From Ralstonia pickettii (GTDB taxonomy: Bacteria > Pseudomonadota > Gammaproteobacteria > Burkholderiales > Burkholderiaceae), in NCBI RefSeq assembly GCF_000607165.1, contig NZ_JFZG01000006.1:186001-250000 (forward strand): a DNA stretch of 64,000 bases, read 5' to 3'. A program made the position numbers and the translations under genes. Below, piece after piece: positions 14,472 to 23,714 of this stretch. Numbering within the stretch: position 1 is the stretch's first letter; every line of letters starts with the position of its first letter. The notes under the pieces were generated by a model. It was given only the letters and a program-made list of their open reading frames with translations. It searched no databases and was not told the origin of the DNA.

Positions 14472-15794
14472 TCAATGCAGCAGCTTGAGCAGGATCGTCG
14501 CGGTCACCACCATCGCGGCCCCGCCGATACGCGTCGAGATCTGCGCGAACGGCATCAGCCCCATGCGATTCGACGCCGAGAGAATCGCCACATCACCCGT
14601 ACCGCCCAACCCGCTATGGCACGCGGTCACGATGCCCGACTCGACCGGATACATCCCCAGCCATTTGCCGACGAAGAAGCCTGACGCCACCAGCGCCAAC
14701 ACCGTAGCCGCGCAGATGGCGAAATAGCCCGGTGTGAACGCCGCCATCAGCTCCTTCCACGACACGAACAGCACGCCAAGGCCGACAAGAATCGCGAACG
14801 TCAGGTTGGTCGAAACGAACTTGTACATCTGGTAGGCGCCGAGTTCCATGTTCTGCGGCAACAGCTTCGACACCTTCAGTAGCGCCGCACTGATGATCAT
14901 GAGGATCGGGCCGGGAATCCCGGTGAAGCGCGAGAGCAGCGCGCCGAAGATAAAGAACGCGCAGCTGATCAGCAGGCCGGCACCCATGAGGCCCAAATTG
15001 AGCGGCGCCCCGGCGCGATCATTGCGCAGCAGATCGGTGTCACTGCACGATCGAACGAGATCGCCATCGCCGGTCAGGTGCGGCTGCTTCTCGCCCAGTG
15101 ACTTGAGCACGCCGCTCGCGAGGATAGCGACAACATTGCCCAGCAGCGCCGCCGGCACCAGCATGGCGATCAGCTCTGCCTGCGGCCGGCCGAGAATCTC
15201 AGAATATCCGATCGACAACGGCAGGATGCCTTCGCCAATACCGCCGCCGACAATCGGGATGACGATGAAGAAGAACGTGTGCTTGGGCTCATAGCCGAAA
15301 AACAGCCCCACGGTCACACCCGCCACGATGGCCGCCAACGTGCCGATCAGCAGCGGAATGAACATCCGCATGAACCCCTGCACCAGCACCCGATGGCTCA
15401 TCCCTAGAATGCTGCCCGCCACCAGGCAGGCGATGTACAGGTACTGCAGGTTGGCCGTCTTCATGGTGGTGGTGAGCGCCTTCAGCATCTCGGGGTCGAT
15501 CACCTTGTAGCCGACCAACGCCGACGGCACGAACAGGCACAGGATGGCCGCGCCACCAATGTGCTTGAACACCGGCAGCCGAGCGCCGATTTCGCCCAGC
15601 AGGAAACCGAGCAGCATCAGCACGGCAAAGCCGCCGATCATGTCGTTGGGCAGCTTCTTGTTGAGCGCTGCAAGCAGCGTGATGACGGCAGTTGTGGCGT
15701 ACACGGGAAGAGGTAGCGGCCCGATGCTGTAGCCGGTAAGCGCGCGCCAAAGGCCCACGCGTGTGCCTTCCTGCGCCCGGACGGATGCTTCCAT
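14472..15794 (-). CDS. 2-hydroxycarboxylate transporter (CitS/2HCT family)
   Basis: This 440-residue inner-membrane symporter has around 11 hydrophobic segments. It contains the family's re-entrant-loop motif GGGIGEG (IPIVGGGIGEGILPLS) and a second GG-containing loop near the C-terminus (GLGGTGDVAILSASNRM). 2HCT proteins import citrate, malate or related hydroxy-acids with Na+ or H+. It follows the leuC/leuD paralogues on the same strand after ~100 bp, so the substrate is probably handled by that isomerase. The exact substrate is unknown. Confidence 0.88.
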   Translation of the reverse strand: MEASVRAQEGTRVGLWRALTGYSIGPLPLPVYATTAVITLLAALNKKLPNDMIGGFAVLMLLGFLLGEIGARLPVFKHIGGAAILCLFVPSALVGYKVIDPEMLKALTTTMKTANLQYLYIACLVAGSILGMSHRVLVQGFMRMFIPLLIGTLAAIVAGVTVGLFFGYEPKHTFFFIVIPIVGGGIGEGILPLSIGYSEILGRPQAELIAMLVPAALLGNVVAILASGVLKSLGEKQPHLTGDGDLVRSCSDTDLLRNDRAGAPLNLGLMGAGLLISCAFFIFGALLSRFTGIPGPILMIISAALLKVSKLLPQNMELGAYQMYKFVSTNLTFAILVGLGVLFVSWKELMAAFTPGYFAICAATVLALVASGFFVGKWLGMYPVESGIVTACHSGLGGTGDVAILSASNRMGLMPFAQISTRIGGAAMVVTATILLKLLH

Positions 15795-15894
15795 GATGGT
15801 CTCCTGATCAGCCGTGCGGCGCGCCTCGTCTTCAAGCGAGCTGGCTGAGCGCCCGCGCCGTTGTATGGGGTTTCGAAAACGTGTTGGGAAAAAT

Positions 15895-16557
15895 TCAGAG
15901 GGGGCTGCCCGGCGCCATTGCCGCCAGACGCGCGCGGGTCGTGGCCGCGACGTCGCGCAGCCACGGGCGCGCTTTCCAGTGCGTCTGCTGGAAGGCGCTG
16001 ATGTCGCTCCAACGCGCCAGCGTCGCGCCGATCATGTCGAGCCCGTGCAGAAACATGTGGCGGTGGCGCTCGGACAGCGAGAACGATGCCTCCACGCTGT
16101 GGCTACGGACGGTCATCGATTCCACGTCGATGGCGATGTGGCTTGTGGATGCATCCGACACGTCTGCCAGGATGCGCTCCACATCAGCCTCATCAAGCAT
16201 CACCAGCAGCAGGCGATTGTTCATGGCGTTGCTGTAGAAGATCTCGCCAAAGCTCGGCGCAATGACGGCGCGGATGCCGAATTGCTGCAGCCCCCACACC
16301 GCGTGCTCGCGGCTGGAACCGCACCCGAAGTTGCTGCCGCCCACGAGAATGGACGTGCCCTGATACGCCGGCTGGTTAAGCACGAAATCGCTACGCAGTT
16401 GGTGATTGGCGTCGTAGCGCAGGTCGTAGAGCAGGCCCTTGTCGAGCCCCGATTTGTCGATGCCGCGCAGGAACTGCTTGGGCATGATCTGATCGGTGTC
16501 GAGGTTGGGCGTGGGCAGCGGTGCTGCCATGCCGTCGATGTGTTTGGTATCAGGCAT
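15895..16557 (-). CDS. Isopropylmalate isomerase-type small subunit (LeuD paralogue)
   Basis: This 220-residue aconitase-superfamily swivel domain has PLPTPNLDTDQIMPKQFL near the start and the signature GGSNFGCGSSREHAVWGL around residue 75. It pairs with the large subunit encoded just upstream (8-bp overlap). The dedicated LysR regulator and transporter suggest a catabolic hydro-lyase for an imported hydroxy-acid, such as citramalate or isopropylmalate, rather than leucine synthesis. That is inference, and canonical leuCD would have to lie elsewhere in the genome. Confidence 0.87.
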   Translation of the reverse strand: MPDTKHIDGMAAPLPTPNLDTDQIMPKQFLRGIDKSGLDKGLLYDLRYDANHQLRSDFVLNQPAYQGTSILVGGSNFGCGSSREHAVWGLQQFGIRAVIAPSFGEIFYSNAMNNRLLLVMLDEADVERILADVSDASTSHIAIDVESMTVRSHSVEASFSLSERHRHMFLHGLDMIGATLARWSDISAFQQTHWKARPWLRDVAATTRARLAAMAPGSPL

Positions 16558-17992
16558 GGGCAGCCTCCGAGTGCTCCGATTGTGGTTGCAGGCGCAGTTG
16601 ACGGACGTCCGTGATGCAGCCTGTGATGGCAGCGGCCGCCGCCATGGCCGGACTCATCAGATGCGTGATACCGCCCCGCCCCTGGCGCCCTTCAAAGTTG
16701 CGGTTGGTCGTGGAGGCACAGCGCTCGCCGGGTGCGAGAACGTCGTCGTTCATGGCCAGGCACATCGAGCAACCCGGCTGACGCCATTCGAAGCCGCTGG
16801 CGATCAGGATGTCGGCAATGCCTTCCTGCTCGGCCTGGGCACGCACGGCACCCGAGCCGGGCACCACCATGGCGCGCACGCCGGGTGCCACCTTGCATCC
16901 CTTGACGATGCCCGCCACGGCGCGCAGGTCTTCAATGCGCGCATTCGTGCACGAGCCGATGAACACGCGTTGCACCGGCAAGCCCTCGATGACAGTACCT
17001 GCCTGCAGGCCCGCGTAGCGCAATGCCCGGGCCGACGCCGCACGCGCGGCTGCATCCCTGGCCGCCTCGGGTTGCGGAATCCTGCCGGTGATGGGAATCG
17101 CCTGGTCGGGGCTGGTGCCCCAAGTCACGTACGGCGCAACCTCGCTCGCATCAAAGACATGCTCGACGTCGAAATTCGCCTCTGCATCGCTGAACAACTG
17201 CCGCCAATCCGCCAGTGCCACGCTCGCATGTGTGTGCGCCACATCGCGCGCATGTTCAAGCACGTAGCGCGTGGCCTTGGCATCTGGGGCGATCAGTGCG
17301 CCGCGCGCACCGGCCTCAACGGCCATGTTGCACAGGGTCATGCGCGCTTCCATGGAGAGCGCGGCAATCGCATTCCCCGTGAACTCGACCACATAGCCGC
17401 GTGCGCCCTGCGCGCCGATGCGGCTGATGATGTGCAGAACCAGATCTTTTGCCGTGGTGCCGACGGGCAGTTCGCCCTCCACGCGGATGCGCATGTCCTG
17501 CGCCAGCCGGTAGACCAGCGTCTGCGTGGCGAGCACGTGCTCCACCTCCGACGTGCCGATGCCGAAACCGAGCGCGCCGAACGCGCCATAGGTGGTCGTG
17601 TGGCTATCACCGCAAAGCACCACCATGCCCGGTCGGATCATGCCCAGCTCGGGCGCAATCACATGCTCGATACCCTGCAACGCATCGTTGGTGTCGAACA
17701 GCACGATGCCGTGCTCGCGGCAGTTCTTTGCCAGGTTGGACGCCTGCAGCGCCGACGCGGGGTCCTGGATCACCCGCACGCGCACGGGGTGCGTGGGGAT
17801 GATGTGGTCCACCACCGCCATCTGCTGGCCGGGCGCAGCCACCGTGCGGCCCGCTTCCGCCAAGCCGGCAAAGGCCTGCGGGCTGGTGTACTCGTTCATG
17901 ATGTGCAGGTCTGCGTAGAGCAGTACGTTCTGCGCGTCGAGCTGGGCAACGGTGTGCGATTCGACCAGCTTCTGATACAGCGTCTTCGCCAT
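16550..17992 (-). CDS. Isopropylmalate isomerase-type large subunit (LeuC paralogue)
   Basis: This 480-residue aconitase-family large subunit (AKTLYQKLVESHTV) has the 4Fe-4S cysteines in IGSCTNAR and QPGCSMC and the substrate-side motif GDSHTTTYGAFGALGFGIGTSEVEHVLATQ. The start is ATG 17992; the open frame to 18040 is not needed. It is translationally coupled to the small subunit and divergent from a LysR gene 127 bp away. The family also contains homoaconitase, citraconate and dimethylmaleate hydratases, so substrate cannot be fixed from sequence. Confidence 0.88.
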   Translation of the reverse strand: MAKTLYQKLVESHTVAQLDAQNVLLYADLHIMNEYTSPQAFAGLAEAGRTVAAPGQQMAVVDHIIPTHPVRVRVIQDPASALQASNLAKNCREHGIVLFDTNDALQGIEHVIAPELGMIRPGMVVLCGDSHTTTYGAFGALGFGIGTSEVEHVLATQTLVYRLAQDMRIRVEGELPVGTTAKDLVLHIISRIGAQGARGYVVEFTGNAIAALSMEARMTLCNMAVEAGARGALIAPDAKATRYVLEHARDVAHTHASVALADWRQLFSDAEANFDVEHVFDASEVAPYVTWGTSPDQAIPITGRIPQPEAARDAAARAASARALRYAGLQAGTVIEGLPVQRVFIGSCTNARIEDLRAVAGIVKGCKVAPGVRAMVVPGSGAVRAQAEQEGIADILIASGFEWRQPGCSMCLAMNDDVLAPGERCASTTNRNFEGRQGRGGITHLMSPAMAAAAAITGCITDVRQLRLQPQSEHSEAAHA

Positions 17993-18119
17993 GCTTCCTC
18001 CGATTCGCGTGGCCGGCTGTATCAATCGAAACCGGACCACTGGCGAGAGGAAGTGTAGACATGCACAATGCTTTTATAATTGGCGCATATCTTTATCTAT
18101 TCTTCATTTCATCTGAATA

Positions 18120-19034
18120 ATGGATCGCGTATCGAATCTGGAATTTTTCACCCAGCTCGTCAAGCAGGGCTCGCTCGCGGCGCTGGCGCGCGAGCTTGGT
18201 GTGACGCCACCCGCCATTACCGCGCGCTTGGCGCAGTTGGAAAAGCGGCTCGGCGTGCGGCTGCTGAACCGCACCACGCGGCGCCTGAGCGTCACGCACG
18301 AAGGTGAAATCTATTTGGCCACCGGCGCACGCCTGCTCGAAGAGCTGCAAGAGCTGGAGCAGACCGTCTCCAGTAGCCGGGGCACGCCCAAGGGCTTGCT
18401 GCGCATCAACGCCACGTTCGGCTTCGGGCGGCGGCATGTGGCGCCCGCCATTGTGGAATTCGCGCGGCGTTATCCGGACGTGGAGGTGCAGCTTGAGCTG
18501 ACCGACCGCTCCGTCAACCTGACCGACAAAGCCTTCGACATCGGCATCTGGTTCGGCACGGTGCCGGATTCGCGCATGGTGGCGCGCAAGATCGTGAGCA
18601 ACAAACGGATGCTGTGCGCCTCGCCCAGCTACCTGGAGCGCGCAGGCCTGCCGCAGGTGCCGCGCGATCTGCAATCGCATCAGTGCATCGTGCTGCGCGA
18701 GAGCGACGCCGCTTACGGCACGTGGTACCTCACGCGTGGCAGTCGACAGGAGACCATCAAGGTGCGTGGCGTGCTCAGCACGAACGACGGCGAAACGGGC
18801 GTGCTCTGGGCACTGGCCGGTTACGGCATCCTGATGCGCTCGGAATGGGATATCCACGAGCACGTGCGCGCCGGCCGGCTGGTGCCGGTGCTGACGGACT
18901 GGACGCTGCCCGTGGCAGACATCTTCGCGGTGTATCCGGAACGCGCCCACCTGTCGGCCAAGGTGAGCGCATTCATCGACTTCCTCACGGAGTGGTTCGG
19001 CAAAGAAGCGTCGTGGGCTAGCGAGCGCCACTAA
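18120..19034 (+). CDS. LysR-family regulator of the leuCD-like operon
   Basis: This 304-residue regulator has an N-terminal HTH (NLEFFTQLVKQGSLAALARELGVTPPAITARLAQLEKRLGVRLLNRTTRRL) and a type 2 periplasmic-binding-like effector domain (LLRINATFGFGRRHVAPAIVEF). It is of the AaeR/DmlR-like subgroup. Divergent placement from the leuC paralogue indicates control of the isomerase-transporter operon. The intergenic 127 bp would hold the operator, but I could not fix a T-N11-A site with confidence. Confidence 0.85.
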   Translation: MDRVSNLEFFTQLVKQGSLAALARELGVTPPAITARLAQLEKRLGVRLLNRTTRRLSVTHEGEIYLATGARLLEELQELEQTVSSSRGTPKGLLRINATFGFGRRHVAPAIVEFARRYPDVEVQLELTDRSVNLTDKAFDIGIWFGTVPDSRMVARKIVSNKRMLCASPSYLERAGLPQVPRDLQSHQCIVLRESDAAYGTWYLTRGSRQETIKVRGVLSTNDGETGVLWALAGYGILMRSEWDIHEHVRAGRLVPVLTDWTLPVADIFAVYPERAHLSAKVSAFIDFLTEWFGKEASWASERH

Positions 19035-19048
19035 CGCAGCGTCGCATT

Positions 19049-19990
19049 TCAGGCCGTGGTTTCGATGCGCAGTTGCATGCGCATCTGCAGCGTCTCGCCG
19101 GGCACCAAAGCGCGCAGGCCCGTGCCTTCCCATCCCTGGGCCGCCAGGTTGATCGCGTCGGCCACGTGCGAAACAGGCTCCAGACAGAAATACGGTTGCG
19201 CGTGGGGTGCGTGCAGGATGAAGTGATCGAGCGGGTCGTCGGCGGTGAGCGTGAGCACGCCGCCTGCACACGACACCACGGCACGCTGCCGCCATTCGCT
19301 GTAGTAGACGCTGAGCGCTGCGTCCGGCAATGCGCGGGCGTGGCGGAAATCTTCCTGCTCCGTGATCGGCTCGCGGCGGACGGCAACTTCACCCACATCG
19401 GTCGGCCACATCGTCGCAGCATCGAACTGCACACGTGTATCAGACGTGCGCGCGAAGTACGGATGAAAGCCGCCACCTGCCGGCATGCTGCTGTCGCCGT
19501 CATTGCGCAGCGTCATGACGGCATCCAGGCCGGACTCGCTCAGCAACAGCGTTTGCGTGGCGGTGAAAGGCCACGGCCAGTTGTCTGCCTCGGGCACATA
19601 GCGCAAACCAAGCTCGATCGACGAGGCGGTAACCTGCTTCACCGTCCAGGCACGTGCATGCGCCAATCCATGCATGGCATGCGCCTGGCCCGGGTGCGGT
19701 GCGAGACGAATCTCGCGCCCGTCCCAGTGGAAGCGCCCATCGCGGATGCGGTTGGAGAACGGCAGCAGCGGATAGCATCCGGCCTTGGGCCATGCCAGCC
19801 CCTCGAAGCCGTCACGCAGGCAATCGGTCGACATCGGCGCCAGCCAGTCGACACGATGGCCGCCCTCGCCGGCCGAAGCCAGCGAGGCGATGCGGCCCCC
19901 TGCCGCCGGCGCGACATCCATCGTCAACGCGCCGGCCTGCAGCGTATGCACCGGCCCCGGTGCGAGCCAAGTTTTGGTCTTGCTGTCCAT
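19049..19990 (-). CDS. Aldose 1-epimerase family protein
   Basis: This 313-residue galactose-mutarotase-fold protein has LPFSNRIRDGRFHWDGREIRL, the catalytic-type His in HAMHGLAHA, and GGFHPYFA. Family members interconvert alpha and beta anomers of free sugars in the cytoplasm. It overlaps the stop of the porin gene by one base and closes the sugar cluster that begins with gudD. It may act on the product of the GH31 enzyme. The substrate is unknown. Confidence 0.87.
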   Translation of the reverse strand: MDSKTKTWLAPGPVHTLQAGALTMDVAPAAGGRIASLASAGEGGHRVDWLAPMSTDCLRDGFEGLAWPKAGCYPLLPFSNRIRDGRFHWDGREIRLAPHPGQAHAMHGLAHARAWTVKQVTASSIELGLRYVPEADNWPWPFTATQTLLLSESGLDAVMTLRNDGDSSMPAGGGFHPYFARTSDTRVQFDAATMWPTDVGEVAVRREPITEQEDFRHARALPDAALSVYYSEWRQRAVVSCAGGVLTLTADDPLDHFILHAPHAQPYFCLEPVSHVADAINLAAQGWEGTGLRALVPGETLQMRMQLRIETTA

Positions 19991-21198
19991 CAGAACGAAT
20001 GCCGAATGCCGACCATGCCCACAAACTGGCTGCGCCCGTTCGACGGCGTACCGTTCTGTGAGTCACCCACCGACGCCACCGCGTCCACGATGGACGTGCT
20101 CGCCCCAGAAGCGCGCAGCGTCTGGCCGTTGGCGCGCTGGTAAGCCTGAATCGCATAGAACGCAGTGCGCTTGGACAGCGAATACAACTGCTCCATCGAG
20201 AACTGGTTGTACTTGGCCGGCGAGCTGATGCCGTTGCGTGCCTTCTCAGCCGTGTAGCTGTAGCCAAAAGCGAGCCGCAATGCGGGCGTCAGATCGTAGG
20301 TGGCAATCGCGCCCACCGTATTGAACGTGGCGGACTGCGTGAACAGCGAGAGCGCACCCGGCTTGTACTGAACGTTCGAGTAGTTCAGACCCACCATCAG
20401 CTTGCCGAACGTATAGCGCGCGGCCGTAGCGATGAGCTGGGCGGAATCTGCCGTGGCGTAGCCGGAGTTGACCGGCGAGTTGTTGGCGAACGTCCCGACG
20501 TTGCTGAAGTTGCCTGCCGTCGTGCCGCTTGATACGTTTTTCAGGCGCGTGTAGCCCACGCCCCACGAGAAAGCCTGGTAGTCGTAGCGCAGCGCGGTAC
20601 TCACGCTGCTGCCGTTCGAAACGCTGCCCGCTTGTTCACCAAAGCCGTATTGCACACCCGCTTGCAGACCGCCCCACACCGGCGTGGTGTAGGTGATGGA
20701 GTTGTTGAAGCGTAGCGTGGTGTCCAACGCATCCACGTCGCCGGGGTGTGCGCCAGTGGCACCCGTCAGCACGTTGGTCGGGCCCAGAGATGCGACGTAT
20801 TGGAAGTACGGCGTGTACGCACGGCCCAGCGTGACCTGGCCGTAGTTCGTGTTGCTCAGGCCAACGTAGGCCTGACGGTTGAAGATGAAGCCGGCCTGCG
20901 CTTGCTGACCCGTGTCGGCATTGAAGCCGCTCTCCAGACGGAACAGCGCCGTGTTGCCGCCGCCCAGGTCTTCCGTGCCATACAGGCCAAACTTGCTGGC
21001 CAGCAAGGCGCCCGAATTGATGTAGGCGTTGGAGTGGCCGCCCTGGTTGCTCGAATAGGCAAAGGCGTTGTCGACCACGCCGTACAGCGTGACCGACGTT
21101 TGCGCTGCGGCATGCATCGAAGCTCCCGCGCAAAGCAGCGCAACCGACGCATAGACCGGCGTGAGGGAACGGGAACGTTTGGCTCGTGTGGTTTTCAT
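19990..21198 (-). CDS. Gram-negative general porin (OmpC-type, porin_4)
   Basis: This 402-residue outer-membrane porin has a signal peptide (KTTRAKRSRSLTPVYASVALLCAGASMHAAAQ) with cleavage after AAA/AQ. The mature start is SVTLYGVVDNAFAYSSNQGG and the C-terminus RHSF ends in the terminal aromatic residue needed for Bam-dependent assembly. ATG 21198 is chosen because it begins the signal peptide. Its place between the GH31 enzyme and the epimerase suggests it admits the cluster's substrate. Confidence 0.92.
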   Translation of the reverse strand: MKTTRAKRSRSLTPVYASVALLCAGASMHAAAQTSVTLYGVVDNAFAYSSNQGGHSNAYINSGALLASKFGLYGTEDLGGGNTALFRLESGFNADTGQQAQAGFIFNRQAYVGLSNTNYGQVTLGRAYTPYFQYVASLGPTNVLTGATGAHPGDVDALDTTLRFNNSITYTTPVWGGLQAGVQYGFGEQAGSVSNGSSVSTALRYDYQAFSWGVGYTRLKNVSSGTTAGNFSNVGTFANNSPVNSGYATADSAQLIATAARYTFGKLMVGLNYSNVQYKPGALSLFTQSATFNTVGAIATYDLTPALRLAFGYSYTAEKARNGISSPAKYNQFSMEQLYSLSKRTAFYAIQAYQRANGQTLRASGASTSIVDAVASVGDSQNGTPSNGRSQFVGMVGIRHSF

Positions 21199-21292
21199 CG
21201 TTGTTATCTCGGAAATCTCCTGCACCAAGGGAACACCGTGCATCCCGGGGTCTCTCCGGACCCCGCACGTGATGCGCAGCGAGGATGCGGCA

Positions 21293-23704
21293 CTAGGCCA
21301 GCAATTGCAACTTCAGGCGGCGCCAGCCGCCCGCAACATCGGTTGCCAGCACGCGGGCACGCGGCGTCTGCACTTGCCGTGCATCACCCGCGGGCAGGTG
21401 AATCTCGACCGTGTCGGCGTGCGTCGGCATCTTGCCTTCGCGCGAGACGTGCAGCGTGATGGCCTCGGCGTCAGACACCGCACGCACACTCCAGCGGCCC
21501 TGCTCGCCATTGCGCCACGCTTCGGTTTCGCCGTCGTCTTCAATGCAGCCTCCAACCGCCTCGCCAACACCTTGCATGGGCACGACAAGGAAGCCGCGTT
21601 GATCGGCGCGCTGATCGAAATGCTGCTCCGCCACGTTCAGCGCGATCACGCCGCCTTCGCGAATCAGCATGACGGGTTGGTCCCACGGCGAAGGCAGCGT
21701 GATGGTCTGTCCGCCCTCGAACGCCGCGCCGCTCCAGTACGACACCCAGCGCGCGCCGGCCGGCAGATAGACAGTGCGCTCGGTCTGCCCTTCCTCCACG
21801 GTCGGCGCCACCAGCAGCGACGCGCCGAGCATCATGTCATCGCACTCGGCGTAGCAGCGGCGGTCGTTCGGGAACTCGGCAAACGTAGGCCGCAGCACAG
21901 GCTCATAGGCCTGCGTGGATTGCCACAGCAGTTCGTACAGATACGGAATCAGCCGATAGCGCAGCTTGATCAGCGAGGCGATTTGCGAGGTGACCTGCGG
22001 ATACATCCAGGGCTCGTTGACGGTCTTGTCGTCGTTCCAAGAGTGGATGGAAAAGCGCGGCATGAACACGCCAAACGCCACCCAGCGCACCAGCAGCTCC
22101 GGCGACGGCGCGGGGCCCGCAAACCCGCCGATGTCGTGACCGATGTTCGAGACACCCGACAGCGCAAGCCCCAAACCCATCTTCAGGTTGTAGCGCAGCG
22201 TCTCCCACGAGGTGTAGTTGTCGCCGGACCACGTCTGCACATAGCGCTGCATGCCGACACCACCTGAGCGCGACACAAGAAACGGCCGACGCTGCGGCGC
22301 AAACTCAAGTTGCGCCTCGCGCGAGGCGCGCATCATCAGCATCGTGTGCAGCACCTTGGCTTCGCGGATGGGCGCCTTCTCGCCGAACCCGTGGGCGAAA
22401 GCGTCGGGCGTCCAGACTTCGAACTCGTTGTTGTCGTTCCAGGTCGACGCCATGCCGTACTCGAGCAGCGCGCTCTTGACGTTGGCCTTCCACCAATCGA
22501 GCGTTTTCGGGTTGGTGAAGTCGAGATACGCGCCGACCTCATCCCAGAATTGCACCCACGCCGGCTCACCCTTTGCATCGCAAATCAGCAGGCCGGCCTC
22601 TTTGGCTTCTTCAAACTTCGGGTGGTCGCGCAGCAGGCACGGCTTGATGTTCGGACACAGGCGGATGCCGGCGTCCAGATAGCTCTGGACGAAGCCGCGT
22701 GCATCCGGAAACTTATCGGTGTTCCAGTTGAAGACGTAGCGCTTCGGGCCGATCGACGTATAGCCCGACGAAAGGTGGAACGAGTCGCACAGGATGTCGT
22801 GCTCTCGACATCCCTTGATGAACTCGGCCATTTGTTCCTGCGCATCGGGCGCATCGGTGTACGTCATGGTCGAGCCGGAGTACCCAAGGCCCCACTTCGG
22901 CATCCACGCGGGGCGACCGGTCATCCACGTAAAGCGGCGCGTGGCATCGAGCGGCGTGTCGGGCGAGGCGATGAAGTAGTAATCGAGATCGCCATGCGGC
23001 GCCACAAAGTAGCGATAGTGGCCGTGATAGTTGTCCAGCTCGCGGCCCATGTCGAAGCTGCAGTCGGACAACGTGTCGTAGAACAACCCGAAGCCGGTGC
23101 TGTTTTCCGGTTGCCACGTCACGTAGAACGGGATGTGCTTGTACAGCGGATCGGTCGTGCGCGCGCTGTAGCCCATCGCATCGATGTTGCGCATCTCGTA
23201 GCGCTGGTGCGCACGGTTCATGTCACCGGCGCGCTCGCCCAAGCCAAAGTACATCTCGCCGGGTTCGCGGCGCACGTAGTGGTAGACCTGCTCGTCCCAG
23301 TAGCCAAAGTTGTAGGCCTGCGTGGGGCGATCATTCAGCACCGTTTGCCATTCGCCGGCCCTGCGGATCTGCCATGTGCAAAACCCGCCGGCGAGCGCAA
23401 CGCTCAGGCGGATCTTGCTGGTTTCCACGCGCAGCGTGTCGGCATCGCTCAGCAATTGGAATGCCGGGAGCGAGAAGCCGGCGAGGTCTCGGCGGTCGCG
23501 CCCTTCGAGCGGCGTGTCATCACCGCCGGGTGCAATCGACCACGTAGCCGGGCCACGCAAATCGCCCTGCGGCAGCACCAGCACGCGAATGATGTCTTCT
23601 TCCAGCACGAAGAGTTCAATCGCAGCGCCGGTGCTGCTGGCCAGGCGCAGCCGGTTGCCTTCGTGCGCCTGGAGTTCGAATCGGGGGGGATGCAACATGG
23701 ACAT
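21293..23704 (-). CDS. Glycoside hydrolase family 31 (alpha-glucosidase/xylosidase type)
   Basis: This ~803-residue retaining alpha-glycosidase lacks a signal peptide, so it probably acts in the cytoplasm. The N-terminal beta-sandwich leads into a (beta/alpha)8 barrel. The nucleophile region reads ASTWNDNNEFE, where most GH31 enzymes have W-x-D-M-N-E. The acid/base region reads TWSGDNYTSW, then HDIGGF. ATG 23704 is preferred; a TTG at 23713 precedes it and lies 2 bp after the MFS stop. Sitting between an importer and a porin in a glucarate cluster, it may release a uronic-acid or hexose unit. Specificity is not readable. Confidence 0.88.
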   Translation of the reverse strand: MSMLHPPRFELQAHEGNRLRLASSTGAAIELFVLEEDIIRVLVLPQGDLRGPATWSIAPGGDDTPLEGRDRRDLAGFSLPAFQLLSDADTLRVETSKIRLSVALAGGFCTWQIRRAGEWQTVLNDRPTQAYNFGYWDEQVYHYVRREPGEMYFGLGERAGDMNRAHQRYEMRNIDAMGYSARTTDPLYKHIPFYVTWQPENSTGFGLFYDTLSDCSFDMGRELDNYHGHYRYFVAPHGDLDYYFIASPDTPLDATRRFTWMTGRPAWMPKWGLGYSGSTMTYTDAPDAQEQMAEFIKGCREHDILCDSFHLSSGYTSIGPKRYVFNWNTDKFPDARGFVQSYLDAGIRLCPNIKPCLLRDHPKFEEAKEAGLLICDAKGEPAWVQFWDEVGAYLDFTNPKTLDWWKANVKSALLEYGMASTWNDNNEFEVWTPDAFAHGFGEKAPIREAKVLHTMLMMRASREAQLEFAPQRRPFLVSRSGGVGMQRYVQTWSGDNYTSWETLRYNLKMGLGLALSGVSNIGHDIGGFAGPAPSPELLVRWVAFGVFMPRFSIHSWNDDKTVNEPWMYPQVTSQIASLIKLRYRLIPYLYELLWQSTQAYEPVLRPTFAEFPNDRRCYAECDDMMLGASLLVAPTVEEGQTERTVYLPAGARWVSYWSGAAFEGGQTITLPSPWDQPVMLIREGGVIALNVAEQHFDQRADQRGFLVVPMQGVGEAVGGCIEDDGETEAWRNGEQGRWSVRAVSDAEAITLHVSREGKMPTHADTVEIHLPAGDARQVQTPRARVLATDVAGGWRRLKLQLLA

Positions 23705-23714
23705 CGGTTTCAAC

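Noticed and set aside
16496-18058. 520-residue plus-strand ORF
   Set aside because: Antisense to the leuC paralogue, which has catalytic cysteines and family motifs in the true frame.
18093-19295. 400-residue minus-strand ORF
   Set aside because: Antisense to the LysR gene at 18120-19034 and overlapping the aldose epimerase; shadow composition.
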